Shown one piece after another: positions 54,914 to 63,853 of a stretch of 64,000 nt of DNA. The position numbers and the translations under genes were made by a program. Every line of letters begins with the position of its first letter. Position 1 is the first letter of the stretch. Below the pieces are notes generated by a model. The model was not told the origin of the DNA and made no database searches. It saw nothing but the letters and a program-made list of their open reading frames with translations. The stretch is from Ardenticatenaceae bacterium (GTDB lineage: Bacteria > Chloroflexota > Anaerolineae > Promineifilales > Promineifilaceae): contig JACKBS010000007.1 of the NCBI GenBank assembly GCA_020634435.1, forward strand, positions 124,001-188,000. Direction: 5' to 3'.

Positions 54914-55927
54914 ATGACAACAGTTGAAACAATTTCTGAACAAATTAGCCAGATTTGGGCCGCTCATCAAGAAGAAATTAGCTTGGTCTGGTATGTGCTC
55001 CCCACCTCTGGCAGTGCCAAAACGGCCGTTACCGCCACCGATCTGCAAAAGCAAATCATAGACTACCTGCTCATGCCCACCTTTAGCCCCGAAGCCGGGC
55101 GGCGGGTAGGCGAGCAGCTGGCCCAGGCATTTGAACTGTCCCTGGAAAAGCTGGGTTATTTACAGCGCCTGCTGGCTGAGCAGCTCTTTTTGGGGCTGAA
55201 CGAGGCGCAAATGGCGTGGCTAGCGCAGCGTTTGCCCATTTTTTGGGCCGAAATGATGGTGGGGTACAGTCACAAGCTGCGCAAAATGTACGCGGCAGAG
55301 GATGCGCTGGAAAAAATGCTGCTCACTGTCCAGCAAGAGGCAGAGCGGGAAAAACATTTTGAAGCGCTTTTTAATGACACCTACAGCCCGGTGGTGATCC
55401 ATGAAAACGGCCGTATCCAGGCCATCAACCGCGCGGTCACAGAAGTGTACGGCTATGCCGCTGATGAGCTGATCGGGCAGACTATTCAGCGGCTGGTTCA
55501 AGCAATGGCCCCGGTGGCAGAGCAGCAAACCATCTTGCAGAAAATGGGCGTGGGGCACCACCATTCTTACCAAACCAAATGCCTGCACAAAAATGGCAGC
55601 GAGATTGCCATGGAAGTGACGGCCAGCCCGATTATTTATAACGGCCGTAAAATGCGCATGATTGTGTTAAGGCCCTTGTCAGCCCTAGGCAAACCGCTCC
55701 CTGAGGTAGAAGAGGTCAATCTCTCGCCGCGCCAACAGCAAGTGCTGCATTACCTGGCGTTGGGGCTCGCCGACAAAGAAATTGCCCGAACGCTCAACAT
55801 CACGCTGCCCACCGTGAAGCATCACAAGAAAGAACTTTTCAAAAAGCTCCAGGTAACCAGCCGGGCGGAAGCCGTCATTTGGGCCTGGCAAAAATCGAAC
55901 CTGTTTGCCTCCCTACCAACGGAATAA
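54914..55927 (+). CDS. PAS-domain LuxR-type transcription regulator
   Basis: A 337-residue intact regulator. An N-terminal helical part (SEQISQIWAAHQEEISLVWY, about 1-125, with a heptad-like coiled coil) precedes one PAS domain near 150-250 (SPVVIHENGRIQAINRAVTE to KCLHKNGSEIAMEVTASPI). A LuxR/GerE helix-turn-helix follows (LSPRQQQVLHYLALGLADKEI and TLPTVKHHKKELF). It has no receiver domain and likely senses a small molecule through the PAS domain. I use the ATG at 54914 because it lines up with the start in the broken copy at 51350; an upstream ATG at 54875 has no ribosome site. The duplicated partner gives a rare direct comparison of the two genes. Confidence 0.87.
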   Translation: MTTVETISEQISQIWAAHQEEISLVWYVLPTSGSAKTAVTATDLQKQIIDYLLMPTFSPEAGRRVGEQLAQAFELSLEKLGYLQRLLAEQLFLGLNEAQMAWLAQRLPIFWAEMMVGYSHKLRKMYAAEDALEKMLLTVQQEAEREKHFEALFNDTYSPVVIHENGRIQAINRAVTEVYGYAADELIGQTIQRLVQAMAPVAEQQTILQKMGVGHHHSYQTKCLHKNGSEIAMEVTASPIIYNGRKMRMIVLRPLSALGKPLPEVEEVNLSPRQQQVLHYLALGLADKEIARTLNITLPTVKHHKKELFKKLQVTSRAEAVIWAWQKSNLFASLPTE

Positions 55928-56087
55928 AGCCAGACGTTGGTGTGAAGCACGGCCGTTTTCCCCGCTTCATTCTCCCCTAGTTGCTCAATCCTAAACCGGG
56001 TATCATTGGGCCGATTCAACCCGCTGTGCCCATCCGCAAACGCCGCGTGACGTTCCCGGCACAGCCCACACCCCACTGGAGGAAAAG

Positions 56088-58559
56088 ATGAAACTGGCAG
56101 CCCGCATTGGATTAATTTTACTTGGCATCATTGCGTTACTGATTGTGGTTTTGGCGATTGTTGGCGTGGTGAACGTGAGACGGCCGTTTCCCGACACCGA
56201 CACCACCCTCACCATCCCCGGCCTGCAAGACGAAGTTAACGTCTACCGTGACGAAAACGGCATCCCCCACATCTACGCCCAGAACGAACATGACCTCTTT
56301 TTAGCGCAGGGCTACGTGCACGCTCAGGACCGCTTCTGGCAGATGGAGTTTTGGCGGCACGTCAGCCTTGGCCGCGTCTCCGAAATAGCGGGGGCCTCTA
56401 CCGTCGATATTGACACCTTCATCCGCACCATGGGCTGGAACCGCATCGCCGAGGAATCGCTGACCTATTATGAAAGCGAAGCGCCCGAAATGCTGACCAT
56501 CATGGAAGCATACAGCGAAGGCGTCAACGCCTACATCGCCGAACAAGGCGATAACATCTCGCTCAACTACACCATCCTCGGTCTGGTCAACGACAAGTGG
56601 GAGATCGAGCCGTGGGAGCCACTGCACACCATCGCCTGGGCCGTGGTCATGGCCGATGATTTGGGCGGCAACTGGAGCGAAGAAATTCAGCGGGCAAACC
56701 TCATCAAAGAGCTGGGCGAAGGCACCACGGCCAACCTGCTCCCCTTCTATCCCTACGACAGCCGCCCCGTCATGGTGCCTACAGACGCCATGAACATCGA
56801 GTTCACCAACGAGGACAGCGAAACTCTGTTCCAGCAAATGCAGCAGGTCGATTGGGCCAACGTCAACACCGACATCGTGGGCCGCTATCCGGCAGATGGC
56901 TTCCTGGGCGGTGGCGACTACGTGGGCAGCAACAACTGGGTCATCAGCGGCGAACATACCGACACCGGCATGCCCCTGCTGGCTAACGACCCGCACCTCA
57001 GCATCCAGATGCCCGCTATCTGGTACCAGGTTGGCCTTCACGCCCCCGGTTTTAATGTTGAAGGCTTCAGCTTTGCCGGTGTACCGGGCATCGTCGTGGG
57101 TCATAATGACAACATCGCCTGGGGCGTCACCAACGTCGGCCCAGACGTGCAAGACCTGTACATCGAGAAGATCAATCCCAACAATCCCAATCAGGCCGAA
57201 TTTATGGGCGAGTGGGAAGACATGGATGTGATCGAAGAAGTGATCAAGGTCAATGGCGGCGAAGATGTGGTGCTGGAAGTCAAAATCACCCGCCACGGCC
57301 CCATCATCTCCGATTTGCGCGACGACGTGAGCGATGTGCTAGCCATCCGCTGGACCGCGCAAGAACCGATGCGCACGCTGGAATCGATCATGGGGCTGAA
57401 CAAAGCACAAAATTACGAAGAGTTCCGCGAGGCAATGCGCTATTGGGACGTGCCATCACAAAACGTGGTCTATGCCGACGTAGAAGGCAACATCGCTTAC
57501 CAAATGCCCGGCCTCATTCCCATCCGCGCCAACGGCGATGGTCTGGTGCCTGTGCCCGGCTGGACCGGCGAATACGAGTGGGAAGGTTGGGTGCCCTACG
57601 AGAAGCTGCCCGCTATTCTCAACCCGGAATGGGGCTACATCGCCACGGCCAATCACGCCATCGTGGATGAGGAATATCCGTACCTGATTACCTACTACTG
57701 GGCCGACGGCGATCGTGGCGAACGCATCGTGGACATGATCGAGGCCGAGCTGAACGGCGACGGCGAACTGACGCAGGAAGATTTGGCCCGCATCCAGTTC
57801 GATAGCCGCTCATTGATGGCCGACAGCTACGTGCCGCTGCTCGATGGCCTCTCTAGCAGTGACGAAAAGGTGCAGGCGGCCCTGGAACGGCTGCGCGGCT
57901 GGGACCGGCAAGCGCGGCGCGACAGCGTGCCCGCGGCCCTGTTTGAAATTTTCTACATGCAGCTAGTGCAGCGCACCCTAACAGACGAAGTTGGGGCCGA
58001 CAATGTGCGGGCGTTTAGCGGGCGGGTGCTGTTCCATCAGCTGGCAGACAACCCCGATGCAGTCTGGTGGGATGATACAACAACCAGCGCCAAAGAAACG
58101 CAGGCGGACATTTTACTGACCGCCCTGGAAGATACGGTCGCCTGGTTCGATGAAAACGTGGGCGGTGACATGAATGACTGGACCTGGGGCAGCATCCACA
58201 CGGCTACCTTCAGCAGCAATCCGCTGGGCGAAAGCGGCATTGCGCCAATTGAGGCAATTGTGAACCGTGGTCCGTTCCCGGCGGACGGTGGCAGCAGCAT
58301 TGTGAACGCCAACGGCTGGAGCTGGAGCAATCCAGCGGCCGTTACCGGGCATCCCTCCATGCGGATGCTGGTAGACATGAGCGATTTTGACGCCAGCGAG
58401 TGGGTCATTCCCACGGGCGAATCGGGCCACCCGTACCACCCGCACTACGACGACCAGATCGAGCTGTGGCTCAACGGCGAGTATTTGCCAATGGTGTGGA
58501 GTGAGGATGCGGTGCTGGAAACGGCCGTTGACCACCTAGTCCTCACCCCCGGGGAATAA
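56088..58559 (+). CDS. Penicillin acylase-family Ntn hydrolase
   Basis: An 823-residue protein. One N-terminal helix (about 5-25) may be an anchor or signal. Propeptide-like residues precede the new N-terminal Ser281 in DYVGSNNWVISG, the autocatalytic nucleophile of the family. Later conserved parts include ANDPHLSIQMPAIWYQVGLH, GVPGIVVGHNDNIAWGVTNV and NRGPFPADGGSSIVNANGW. These enzymes cleave amide bonds of acylated amines such as beta-lactams and acyl-homoserine lactones, after self-processing into two chains. Outer-surface location is likely. GGAGG precedes the ATG. It is followed, two bases after its stop, by a second family member. Confidence 0.9.
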   Translation: MKLAARIGLILLGIIALLIVVLAIVGVVNVRRPFPDTDTTLTIPGLQDEVNVYRDENGIPHIYAQNEHDLFLAQGYVHAQDRFWQMEFWRHVSLGRVSEIAGASTVDIDTFIRTMGWNRIAEESLTYYESEAPEMLTIMEAYSEGVNAYIAEQGDNISLNYTILGLVNDKWEIEPWEPLHTIAWAVVMADDLGGNWSEEIQRANLIKELGEGTTANLLPFYPYDSRPVMVPTDAMNIEFTNEDSETLFQQMQQVDWANVNTDIVGRYPADGFLGGGDYVGSNNWVISGEHTDTGMPLLANDPHLSIQMPAIWYQVGLHAPGFNVEGFSFAGVPGIVVGHNDNIAWGVTNVGPDVQDLYIEKINPNNPNQAEFMGEWEDMDVIEEVIKVNGGEDVVLEVKITRHGPIISDLRDDVSDVLAIRWTAQEPMRTLESIMGLNKAQNYEEFREAMRYWDVPSQNVVYADVEGNIAYQMPGLIPIRANGDGLVPVPGWTGEYEWEGWVPYEKLPAILNPEWGYIATANHAIVDEEYPYLITYYWADGDRGERIVDMIEAELNGDGELTQEDLARIQFDSRSLMADSYVPLLDGLSSSDEKVQAALERLRGWDRQARRDSVPAALFEIFYMQLVQRTLTDEVGADNVRAFSGRVLFHQLADNPDAVWWDDTTTSAKETQADILLTALEDTVAWFDENVGGDMNDWTWGSIHTATFSSNPLGESGIAPIEAIVNRGPFPADGGSSIVNANGWSWSNPAAVTGHPSMRMLVDMSDFDASEWVIPTGESGHPYHPHYDDQIELWLNGEYLPMVWSEDAVLETAVDHLVLTPGE

Positions 58560-58561
58560 AT

Positions 58562-60754
58562 ATGAAACGATGGCAAAAAATTTTGGTGGGTATGATTGTG
58601 GTGCTGGCATTGGCCGCGGCCTACATCTTCTGGCCGCAGGGCGTCTGGCCCTTTGTGGTGAACCTGGATGACCTGGAAGCCGTCAACGAAAACTACAACG
58701 TCGTCATCCGGCGGGATGAGCTGGGCGTGCCGCATATCTTTGGCCAAACCGACGCCGACGCTGCCTACGGCCTGGGCTATGCGCACGCCGAAGACGACTT
58801 TACCACCATCCAGCAAACGATGATTGCCGCCAGAGGCAAGCTGGGAGTGGCTTATGGCATCGACGCCGCACCCAACGACTACATGGTCCAACTGCTGCGC
58901 ATCTGGGATGTGGTGGACGCCAAATACGACACCATTCCCCCAGACATCCAGGCCATCATGCAAGGTTATGCCGATGGTCTGAACTACTACGCTGCCCGGC
59001 ATGAGGACGAGGTGATTCTGCCCGAAATATTCCCGCTTTCCGGGCGAGATGTGGCCGCGGGTTTCATCCACCGCGTGCCGCTCTTTTTTGGTCTGGATGG
59101 CGCACTCGGCGACCTGTTTGCCGAAACGCGCCAGGGCACGGTGTCGGAAAAGGAGATTGCCCAATCTTCACTTACCAATCTCCCCCCTACCGCAAAATAT
59201 GGCTCGAACGTCATCGCCGTGGGGCCAGAGCGCAGCGCCAATGGCGAAACATTCCTGGCGGTAAATTCGCACCAGCCGTGGGAAGGGCCGGTGGCGTGGT
59301 ACGAGGCGCACATGCACAGCGAAGAAGGCTGGAATATGGTCGGCGGGCTACTGCCCGGCTCACCGACCATCACTCACGGTCACAACGAGCATCTGGGCTG
59401 GGCATTTACGGTGAACAGCCCGGACTTGATCGACATTTACGTCCTAGAGATGAATCCCGATAACCCGGACCAGTACTTGTTTGACGGCGAATGGCGCGAT
59501 CTGGAGGTGGGTGAAGCGCCGATTACGGTGACGTTATTCGGCCGTTTTCGCTGGACTGTGAAACAAGAGGTGCTGTGGTCGGTATATGGCCCCACAGTGC
59601 GGCAGGATCATGGCGTCTACGCCATACGCTACACAGGCATGGGCGAGATTGGCCACGTGGAGCAGTTTGTGCGGTTGAACAAGGCCACCAACCTGGAAGA
59701 GTGGCAGGCGGCCATGCGCGATGGACCGCTGCCGATGTTTAACGTGGGGTATGCAGACGAGGCCGGAAACATTTTTTATGTGTACAACGGCCGTATCCCC
59801 ATCCGCACCGAAGGCTATGACTGGCAGCAATATCTGCCGGGCAATACCTCCGAAACACTGTGGACAGAGTACCTGCCGTTTGACGAGCTGCCCCAGGTGC
59901 TCAATCCGCCATCAGGCTTTATCCAGAATGCCAACAGCAGCCCGTACCGCACCACCCTCGGCGAGGGCAACCCGGACGAAGCCAGCTACTCCGCCACCCT
60001 GGGTATCGACGACACAATGTCCAACCGCTCGCTGCGGGCGTTAACGCTCTACGGCGGCGACGAGTCGATTACCGAGGCAGAGTTTACCGCTTACAAATAC
60101 GATATGACTTACGACGCCGAGGCCGACATCGTGCGCATGGTGGAAATGATCCTGGCCGAAGCACCGCCCAGCGACCCAGACGAGCGGGCTGCTTACGACC
60201 TGCTGACCAGCTGGGACCGGCAGACCAACCCGGAAAATACCGGAGCGACGGTAGCCATGCTAACGCTGTACTATGTTTTGGAAGCGGACGATACCCATAT
60301 GTCGGTTTCTAACATGACGGGCGGGGAGTTTACGGCCGTTACTGTACAAACCAGCTTCTCCCAGGCAGTAGATTTACTGCTGGAGAAGTTCGGCACGGTA
60401 GAAGTGCCGTGGCAGGAGGTCAACCGGCTGGTGCGCGGCGATGTGGATTTGGGCCTCGGCGGTTCGCCCGATGTGCTACATGCCATTTACGGCGAGCTGG
60501 GCGAGGACGGCCGTTTCCACGGCATTGCGGGTGATTCTTACATCTTGCTGGTCACCTGGCAGCCCGACGGCACGGTCAGCTCACGCAGCATCCACCAGTA
60601 CGGCAGCGCCACGTTGGATGAGGCTTCCCCCCACTACGCTGACCAAGCCCCAATTTTTGCCGCGCGCGAACTCACCCCGGTTTGGTTCAGCGAAGCCGAC
60701 ATCCTGTCCCATTTGGCGCAAGAATACCGGCCCGGAGAGGAAAACGGCCGTTAA
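58562..60754 (+). CDS. Penicillin acylase-family Ntn hydrolase (tandem paralogue)
   Basis: A 730-residue protein with N-terminal helix (about 5-24). The processing site is GSNVIAVGPERSANG with Ser215. HITHGHNEHLGWAFT-type residues (PTITHGHNEHLGWAFTVNSP) and IRTEGYDWQQYLPG follow. It is clearly a paralogue of the upstream gene but only distantly related, resembling aculeacin A/PvdQ-type acylases. The two genes are separated by only two bases and are surely co-transcribed. Substrate unknown; a shared role in amide turnover is likely. Confidence 0.88.
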   Translation: MKRWQKILVGMIVVLALAAAYIFWPQGVWPFVVNLDDLEAVNENYNVVIRRDELGVPHIFGQTDADAAYGLGYAHAEDDFTTIQQTMIAARGKLGVAYGIDAAPNDYMVQLLRIWDVVDAKYDTIPPDIQAIMQGYADGLNYYAARHEDEVILPEIFPLSGRDVAAGFIHRVPLFFGLDGALGDLFAETRQGTVSEKEIAQSSLTNLPPTAKYGSNVIAVGPERSANGETFLAVNSHQPWEGPVAWYEAHMHSEEGWNMVGGLLPGSPTITHGHNEHLGWAFTVNSPDLIDIYVLEMNPDNPDQYLFDGEWRDLEVGEAPITVTLFGRFRWTVKQEVLWSVYGPTVRQDHGVYAIRYTGMGEIGHVEQFVRLNKATNLEEWQAAMRDGPLPMFNVGYADEAGNIFYVYNGRIPIRTEGYDWQQYLPGNTSETLWTEYLPFDELPQVLNPPSGFIQNANSSPYRTTLGEGNPDEASYSATLGIDDTMSNRSLRALTLYGGDESITEAEFTAYKYDMTYDAEADIVRMVEMILAEAPPSDPDERAAYDLLTSWDRQTNPENTGATVAMLTLYYVLEADDTHMSVSNMTGGEFTAVTVQTSFSQAVDLLLEKFGTVEVPWQEVNRLVRGDVDLGLGGSPDVLHAIYGELGEDGRFHGIAGDSYILLVTWQPDGTVSSRSIHQYGSATLDEASPHYADQAPIFAARELTPVWFSEADILSHLAQEYRPGEENGR

Positions 60755-60879
60755 GCCACCCGGTTTCATCGAAAAATTCCGCTAAAACACCTATTTTGAG
60801 GGTAAACCCTAGCACAACTTGAGGATTTACCTTCATTTGTTATTGGGGAGAATGGTAAAAAAACGGCCGTCTCACCTGA

Positions 60880-60908
60880 TTGACTCGTTTTCTGCCAATC
60901 TCTACTAT
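60880..60908 (+). promoter_or_regulatory. Sigma-70-type promoter for the second halogenase-like gene
   Basis: TTGACT (60880-60885) and TACTAT (60903-60908) are 17 bp apart, a near-consensus arrangement. The start of transcription would be near 60915, about 80 bases before the ATG at 60995. An ACGGCCGT copy lies just upstream (60863). Confidence 0.6.
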
Positions 60909-60994
60909 AAACCTTAAGGGAAAAAGAAATAGGTTGAGTCCATTATTTCTGTAGAACCATTCGACAACTCATTGACACTTATTGGAGCAAACAA

Positions 60995-62251
60995 ATGAAT
61001 TCAACTTTTAAAACAGATGTTGCCATTATTGGCGGTGGTCCAGGTGGCGCGGCTAGCGCTATCTTCCTTGCAGAAAAGGGCCTTAAATCAATTATCATCG
61101 AAAAAGAAGCATTCCCTCGTTTCCACATAGGCGAGTCGATGACTGGTGAGTGTGGTAATCTGGTGCGCCGTTTAGGGCTGAGCGAAGCAATGGATCAGGT
61201 GCCGCGGACTATTAAACCGGGTGTTATTGTCTACGGTAAAAGTGGCAAAAACACCTTCCACATCCCCGTCATGCGCCGCAACGAGGCTGGGGAACTTGAG
61301 CAAAGCTTTACTTGGCAGGTGCGCCGCGGCGAATTTGACAAGATGCTGCTGGATAAAGCCCAAGAAAATGGTGCCTCCATTTTGCGGGGCAAAGCGGTTA
61401 AGGTTTTGACGGACGAAACGGGCACCCCTTGTGGCGTACAGGTTCGTCAGGAAGATGGTCAGCTAACCGATGTGCTTGCCGAGGTTTTGATTGATGCATC
61501 GGGTCCAGCCACCTTCCTCCACACTGAAGGATTTACCAGCGAACGCGAGCGCGGCAAATATGACCGGCAAATTGCGATCTACACCCACGTCAAAGGCGCC
61601 ACGCGCGATGAAGAAGATCATACGCGCATCTTCTATGAAATGAGAAATCATTGGGCGTGGTTTATTCCCATCGACGAGGAAACCGTCAGCATAGGTGTTG
61701 TCACACCATCCGATTATTACCGCGACTCTAAAGAAGACCTGCGTGAATTTTTCCTCCGCGAAATTCACAAAATTAATCCACAGCTTTCCTTGCGAGTTCC
61801 TGACGTCAGTCTAGTTGAAGAAGTGCGCGCCACCTCTAACTACTCCTACCACATTCGCAACTTCACCGGAAAAGGCTTTTTATGCGTGGGCGATTCGCAT
61901 CGCTTTATCGACCCAATTTTCTCGTTTGGTCTACATTTTGCCCTCACTGAAGGCAAGATGGCCGCCGACGCCATCGCCAACTACTTATTGAACGGCGTAG
62001 GCCGTGATGTGGAGAATCCGTTCGCTGAATATGAACGCTATTGCGAGTTGGGCATGGACACCATCCAGGATGTGCTGGATTGTTTCTGGGATCAGCCAAC
62101 ACCGTTTGCGTTCATGGTACACTCGCGTTACGTCGATGACTTTATCGATCTGTTTGCTGGACGTGTTTACCAGGAAGATCCGTCGCCTGGTTTGCAAGCA
62201 ATTCGTAAGGTCAATGCCAAACTGCGAGAAAAGCTGCAACCACAGCACTAG
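60995..62251 (+). CDS. Second FAD-dependent halogenase-like flavoprotein
   Basis: A 418-residue protein, a close relative of the gene at 28885-30105 over its whole length. GGGPGG is at 13-18, GES at 47-49, Lys74 in TIKPGV, WAWFIP at 220-225 (WxWxIP) and GDSHRFIDPIFSFG is the second FAD motif. GGAG precedes the ATG. No carrier protein gene lies next to it, so it may use a free substrate or share the carrier protein at 28.6 kb. Alternatively both may be reductases. It has its own promoter and terminator and is likely a one-gene unit. Confidence 0.78.
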   Translation: MNSTFKTDVAIIGGGPGGAASAIFLAEKGLKSIIIEKEAFPRFHIGESMTGECGNLVRRLGLSEAMDQVPRTIKPGVIVYGKSGKNTFHIPVMRRNEAGELEQSFTWQVRRGEFDKMLLDKAQENGASILRGKAVKVLTDETGTPCGVQVRQEDGQLTDVLAEVLIDASGPATFLHTEGFTSERERGKYDRQIAIYTHVKGATRDEEDHTRIFYEMRNHWAWFIPIDEETVSIGVVTPSDYYRDSKEDLREFFLREIHKINPQLSLRVPDVSLVEEVRATSNYSYHIRNFTGKGFLCVGDSHRFIDPIFSFGLHFALTEGKMAADAIANYLLNGVGRDVENPFAEYERYCELGMDTIQDVLDCFWDQPTPFAFMVHSRYVDDFIDLFAGRVYQEDPSPGLQAIRKVNAKLREKLQPQH

Positions 62252-62277
62252 ATTTCTGTCTCCCTCAACTTAAAAGG

Positions 62278-62325
62278 GCTGCATGTCGAAGCGTATAAAG
62301 GGTCGTAGAGACATGCAGCTTTTTT
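62278..62325 (+). terminator. Intrinsic terminator after the halogenase-like gene
   Basis: GCTGCATGTC (62278-62287) pairs with GACATGCAGC (62310-62319) around a 22-nt loop, and six T follow. It lies 27 bp past the stop codon. Confidence 0.85.
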
Positions 62326-62375
62326 GTCGCCCCAAGCTCCGGTAAAACATTCCTAAAATTACGAGGTATGAACAT

Positions 62376-63404
62376 ATGAAGCTAAGCCTTGAAACCATGA
62401 AAAGGGTCAAGCCACAGCCTGGGCAGCTTTCAGACCGGCGGTGGATTTATTTTTTGCTGCTGGCCATCATCTATACCAACTGGATCATTTTTATGACGCT
62501 CACCAATCGGTGGGAGCTGTTTCTGCATTATTGGCCCGCTTCAGTCACCATGAGCCTGGGTTCGTTTGTAGCTGGGGCAACGGCTGAAGGCGGCGCAGCC
62601 GTTGCGTTTCCTGTCTTCACCAAGGTACTGCATATCCCTTCCAGCGATGCGCGGACCTTTGGCCTGATGATCCAATCTTTTGGCATGACCATGGCCAGCG
62701 TGATGATTTTTGTACAGCGCATCAAGGTGATGCCGCGGGTAATTGGCTGGGTATCGCTGGGCGGTATTTTGGGCCAAATCATTGGCACCTACCTGATCAT
62801 CATTCCAGAGCCATACCCAAAAATTTTGTTCACCTTTGTGGCGACCGCTTTTGGCGTGGCCATGATCATTTCGCGCTGGTTTATTCACTGGTCACCGCGG
62901 GAAGATTTGCCTTTGTGGGACAATCGGTACCGTTTGCTGTTTGGTGTGGTGGGCATTATGGGCGGCATTTTTGCGGCGCAAACCGGGTCGGGCATTGACA
63001 TGCTGACTTTTATGGTGCTTACGTTGGCCTTTGGCATCAATGAAAAGATTAGCACGCCCACAACGGTGGTCATCATGGGGCTGAACTCGGTGGTTGGCTT
63101 TTTCTTGCACGGGGTTGTCTCGCAGGATATTGGCACCATGTGGAACTACTGGTTGGTAGCCATGCCGATTGTGATTGTGGGTGCGCCGCTGGGAGCATAC
63201 GTGGCGTCTAAAGTTCAGCGCGACACAATCATTTACTTTTTGCTGTCGCTAATTACCATTGAGCTTGTGACAACGCTGTGGCTGGTCCCCTTCCGCAGTT
63301 TGAGCCAGGTGCTGTTTACGGTAACGGCCGTTGCTCTCTGCACCGTTTTATTCTGGGGCATGTTGATTTTCCGCAAAAAGTACATACCTATGGGAGAAGC
63401 ATAG
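62376..63404 (+). CDS. TauE/SafE-family membrane permease
   Basis: A 342-residue protein with about eight helices in two halves. The pattern SLGSFVAGATAEGGAAVAFP in the first half and TGSGIDMLTFMVLTLAFG in the second (inside-out repeats with a conserved small/polar core) is typical of TauE/SafE. The family moves sulfite, sulfonates or other small anions out of the cell. ACGAGGTATG precedes the second ATG. It could discharge an anion linked to the sulfur metabolism implied by the sulfotransferases, or act for the acylase products; neither can be shown here. Confidence 0.83.
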   Translation: MKLSLETMKRVKPQPGQLSDRRWIYFLLLAIIYTNWIIFMTLTNRWELFLHYWPASVTMSLGSFVAGATAEGGAAVAFPVFTKVLHIPSSDARTFGLMIQSFGMTMASVMIFVQRIKVMPRVIGWVSLGGILGQIIGTYLIIIPEPYPKILFTFVATAFGVAMIISRWFIHWSPREDLPLWDNRYRLLFGVVGIMGGIFAAQTGSGIDMLTFMVLTLAFGINEKISTPTTVVIMGLNSVVGFFLHGVVSQDIGTMWNYWLVAMPIVIVGAPLGAYVASKVQRDTIIYFLLSLITIELVTTLWLVPFRSLSQVLFTVTAVALCTVLFWGMLIFRKKYIPMGEA

Positions 63405-63428
63405 GCTGTCTGATCTGTAGCCTGGGCA

Positions 63429-63465
63429 AAAAAACAGGGCAACCGTGTGGGTTGCCCTGTTTTTT
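63429..63465. terminator. Bidirectional intrinsic terminator
   Basis: AAAAAACAGGGCAACC (63429-63444) pairs fully with GGTTGCCCTGTTTTTT (63450-63465), loop GTGTG. It ends both the permease (+) and the gene at 63494 (-). Confidence 0.93.
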
Positions 63466-63493
63466 ATCTTATTCGGTTGGGAAGTGGCCTAAC

Positions 63494-63853
63494 TTAACCT
63501 AGATTCCCGGTAATCACCATAACGCCAATGGCCCCCATAATGATATTGAGCAGCACCAGCAAAGCCAGGATCAGCCGCTGTCCTGGCGTAAAGTTACCCC
63601 AGGCAAACCCCCCGGAACGGCCGCTTCGCTCTTCGCTAAAAAAGGCCTCGTCATTATCCAGATCGTCATCCAGCGAGCCGCCACGCGTGCTTTTGCGACG
63701 CAGCTGATCAAACTCATCTTCATCATCCAGCGGCGGTAAATCTTCCATCATCGGCGCGGCACTGGCCGGGCCGTCATCATCGCCAAACAAATCTTGCCGG
63801 AAAGCGGCAAAGTCGTCGTCATCTTCATCAAAAATATTGCGGTTATCGGTCAT
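63494..63853 (-). CDS. Small membrane protein with acidic N-terminal region
   Basis: A 119-residue protein of unknown function. Residues 1-80 are rich in Asp and Glu with a few Ser/Arg (DEDDDDFAAF, DDEDEFDQLRRK), followed by one C-terminal membrane helix (about 92-115), so the acidic part is probably cytoplasmic. Intact ribosome site not evident. The last 147 bp of the window hold nothing I recognise. Confidence 0.65.
   Translation of the reverse strand: MTDNRNIFDEDDDDFAAFRQDLFGDDDGPASAAPMMEDLPPLDDEDEFDQLRRKSTRGGSLDDDLDNDEAFFSEERSGRSGGFAWGNFTPGQRLILALLVLLNIIMGAIGVMVITGNLG

Larger units (their letters stand above)
230..63331. repeat. Highly iterated palindrome ACGGCCGT (HIP-like), about 80 copies across the window
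   Basis: A hand scan finds about 80 exact copies of the 8-bp palindrome ACGGCCGT. Examples start at 230, 279, 4123, 8251, 21563, 21571 (two copies abut), 36527, 36578, 37065, 42123, 45347, 48294, 52361, 52378, 55407, 60333 and 63324. Near matches (GCGGCCGT, ACGGCCGC, TCGGCCGT) are also frequent. Most lie inside genes, where they read as Thr-Ala-Val, Asn/Asp-Gly-Arg or Arg-Pro depending on frame; others lie in spacers. Random expectation for one 8-mer in 64 kb is about one. The counts are by eye and may be off by a few. Confidence 0.93.

Noticed and set aside
56301..57296. A 331-codon open frame on the minus strand inside the first penicillin-acylase gene
   Set aside because: It is antisense to a well-supported 823-residue enzyme, has no family features and arises from the GC-rich third-position bias of that gene.
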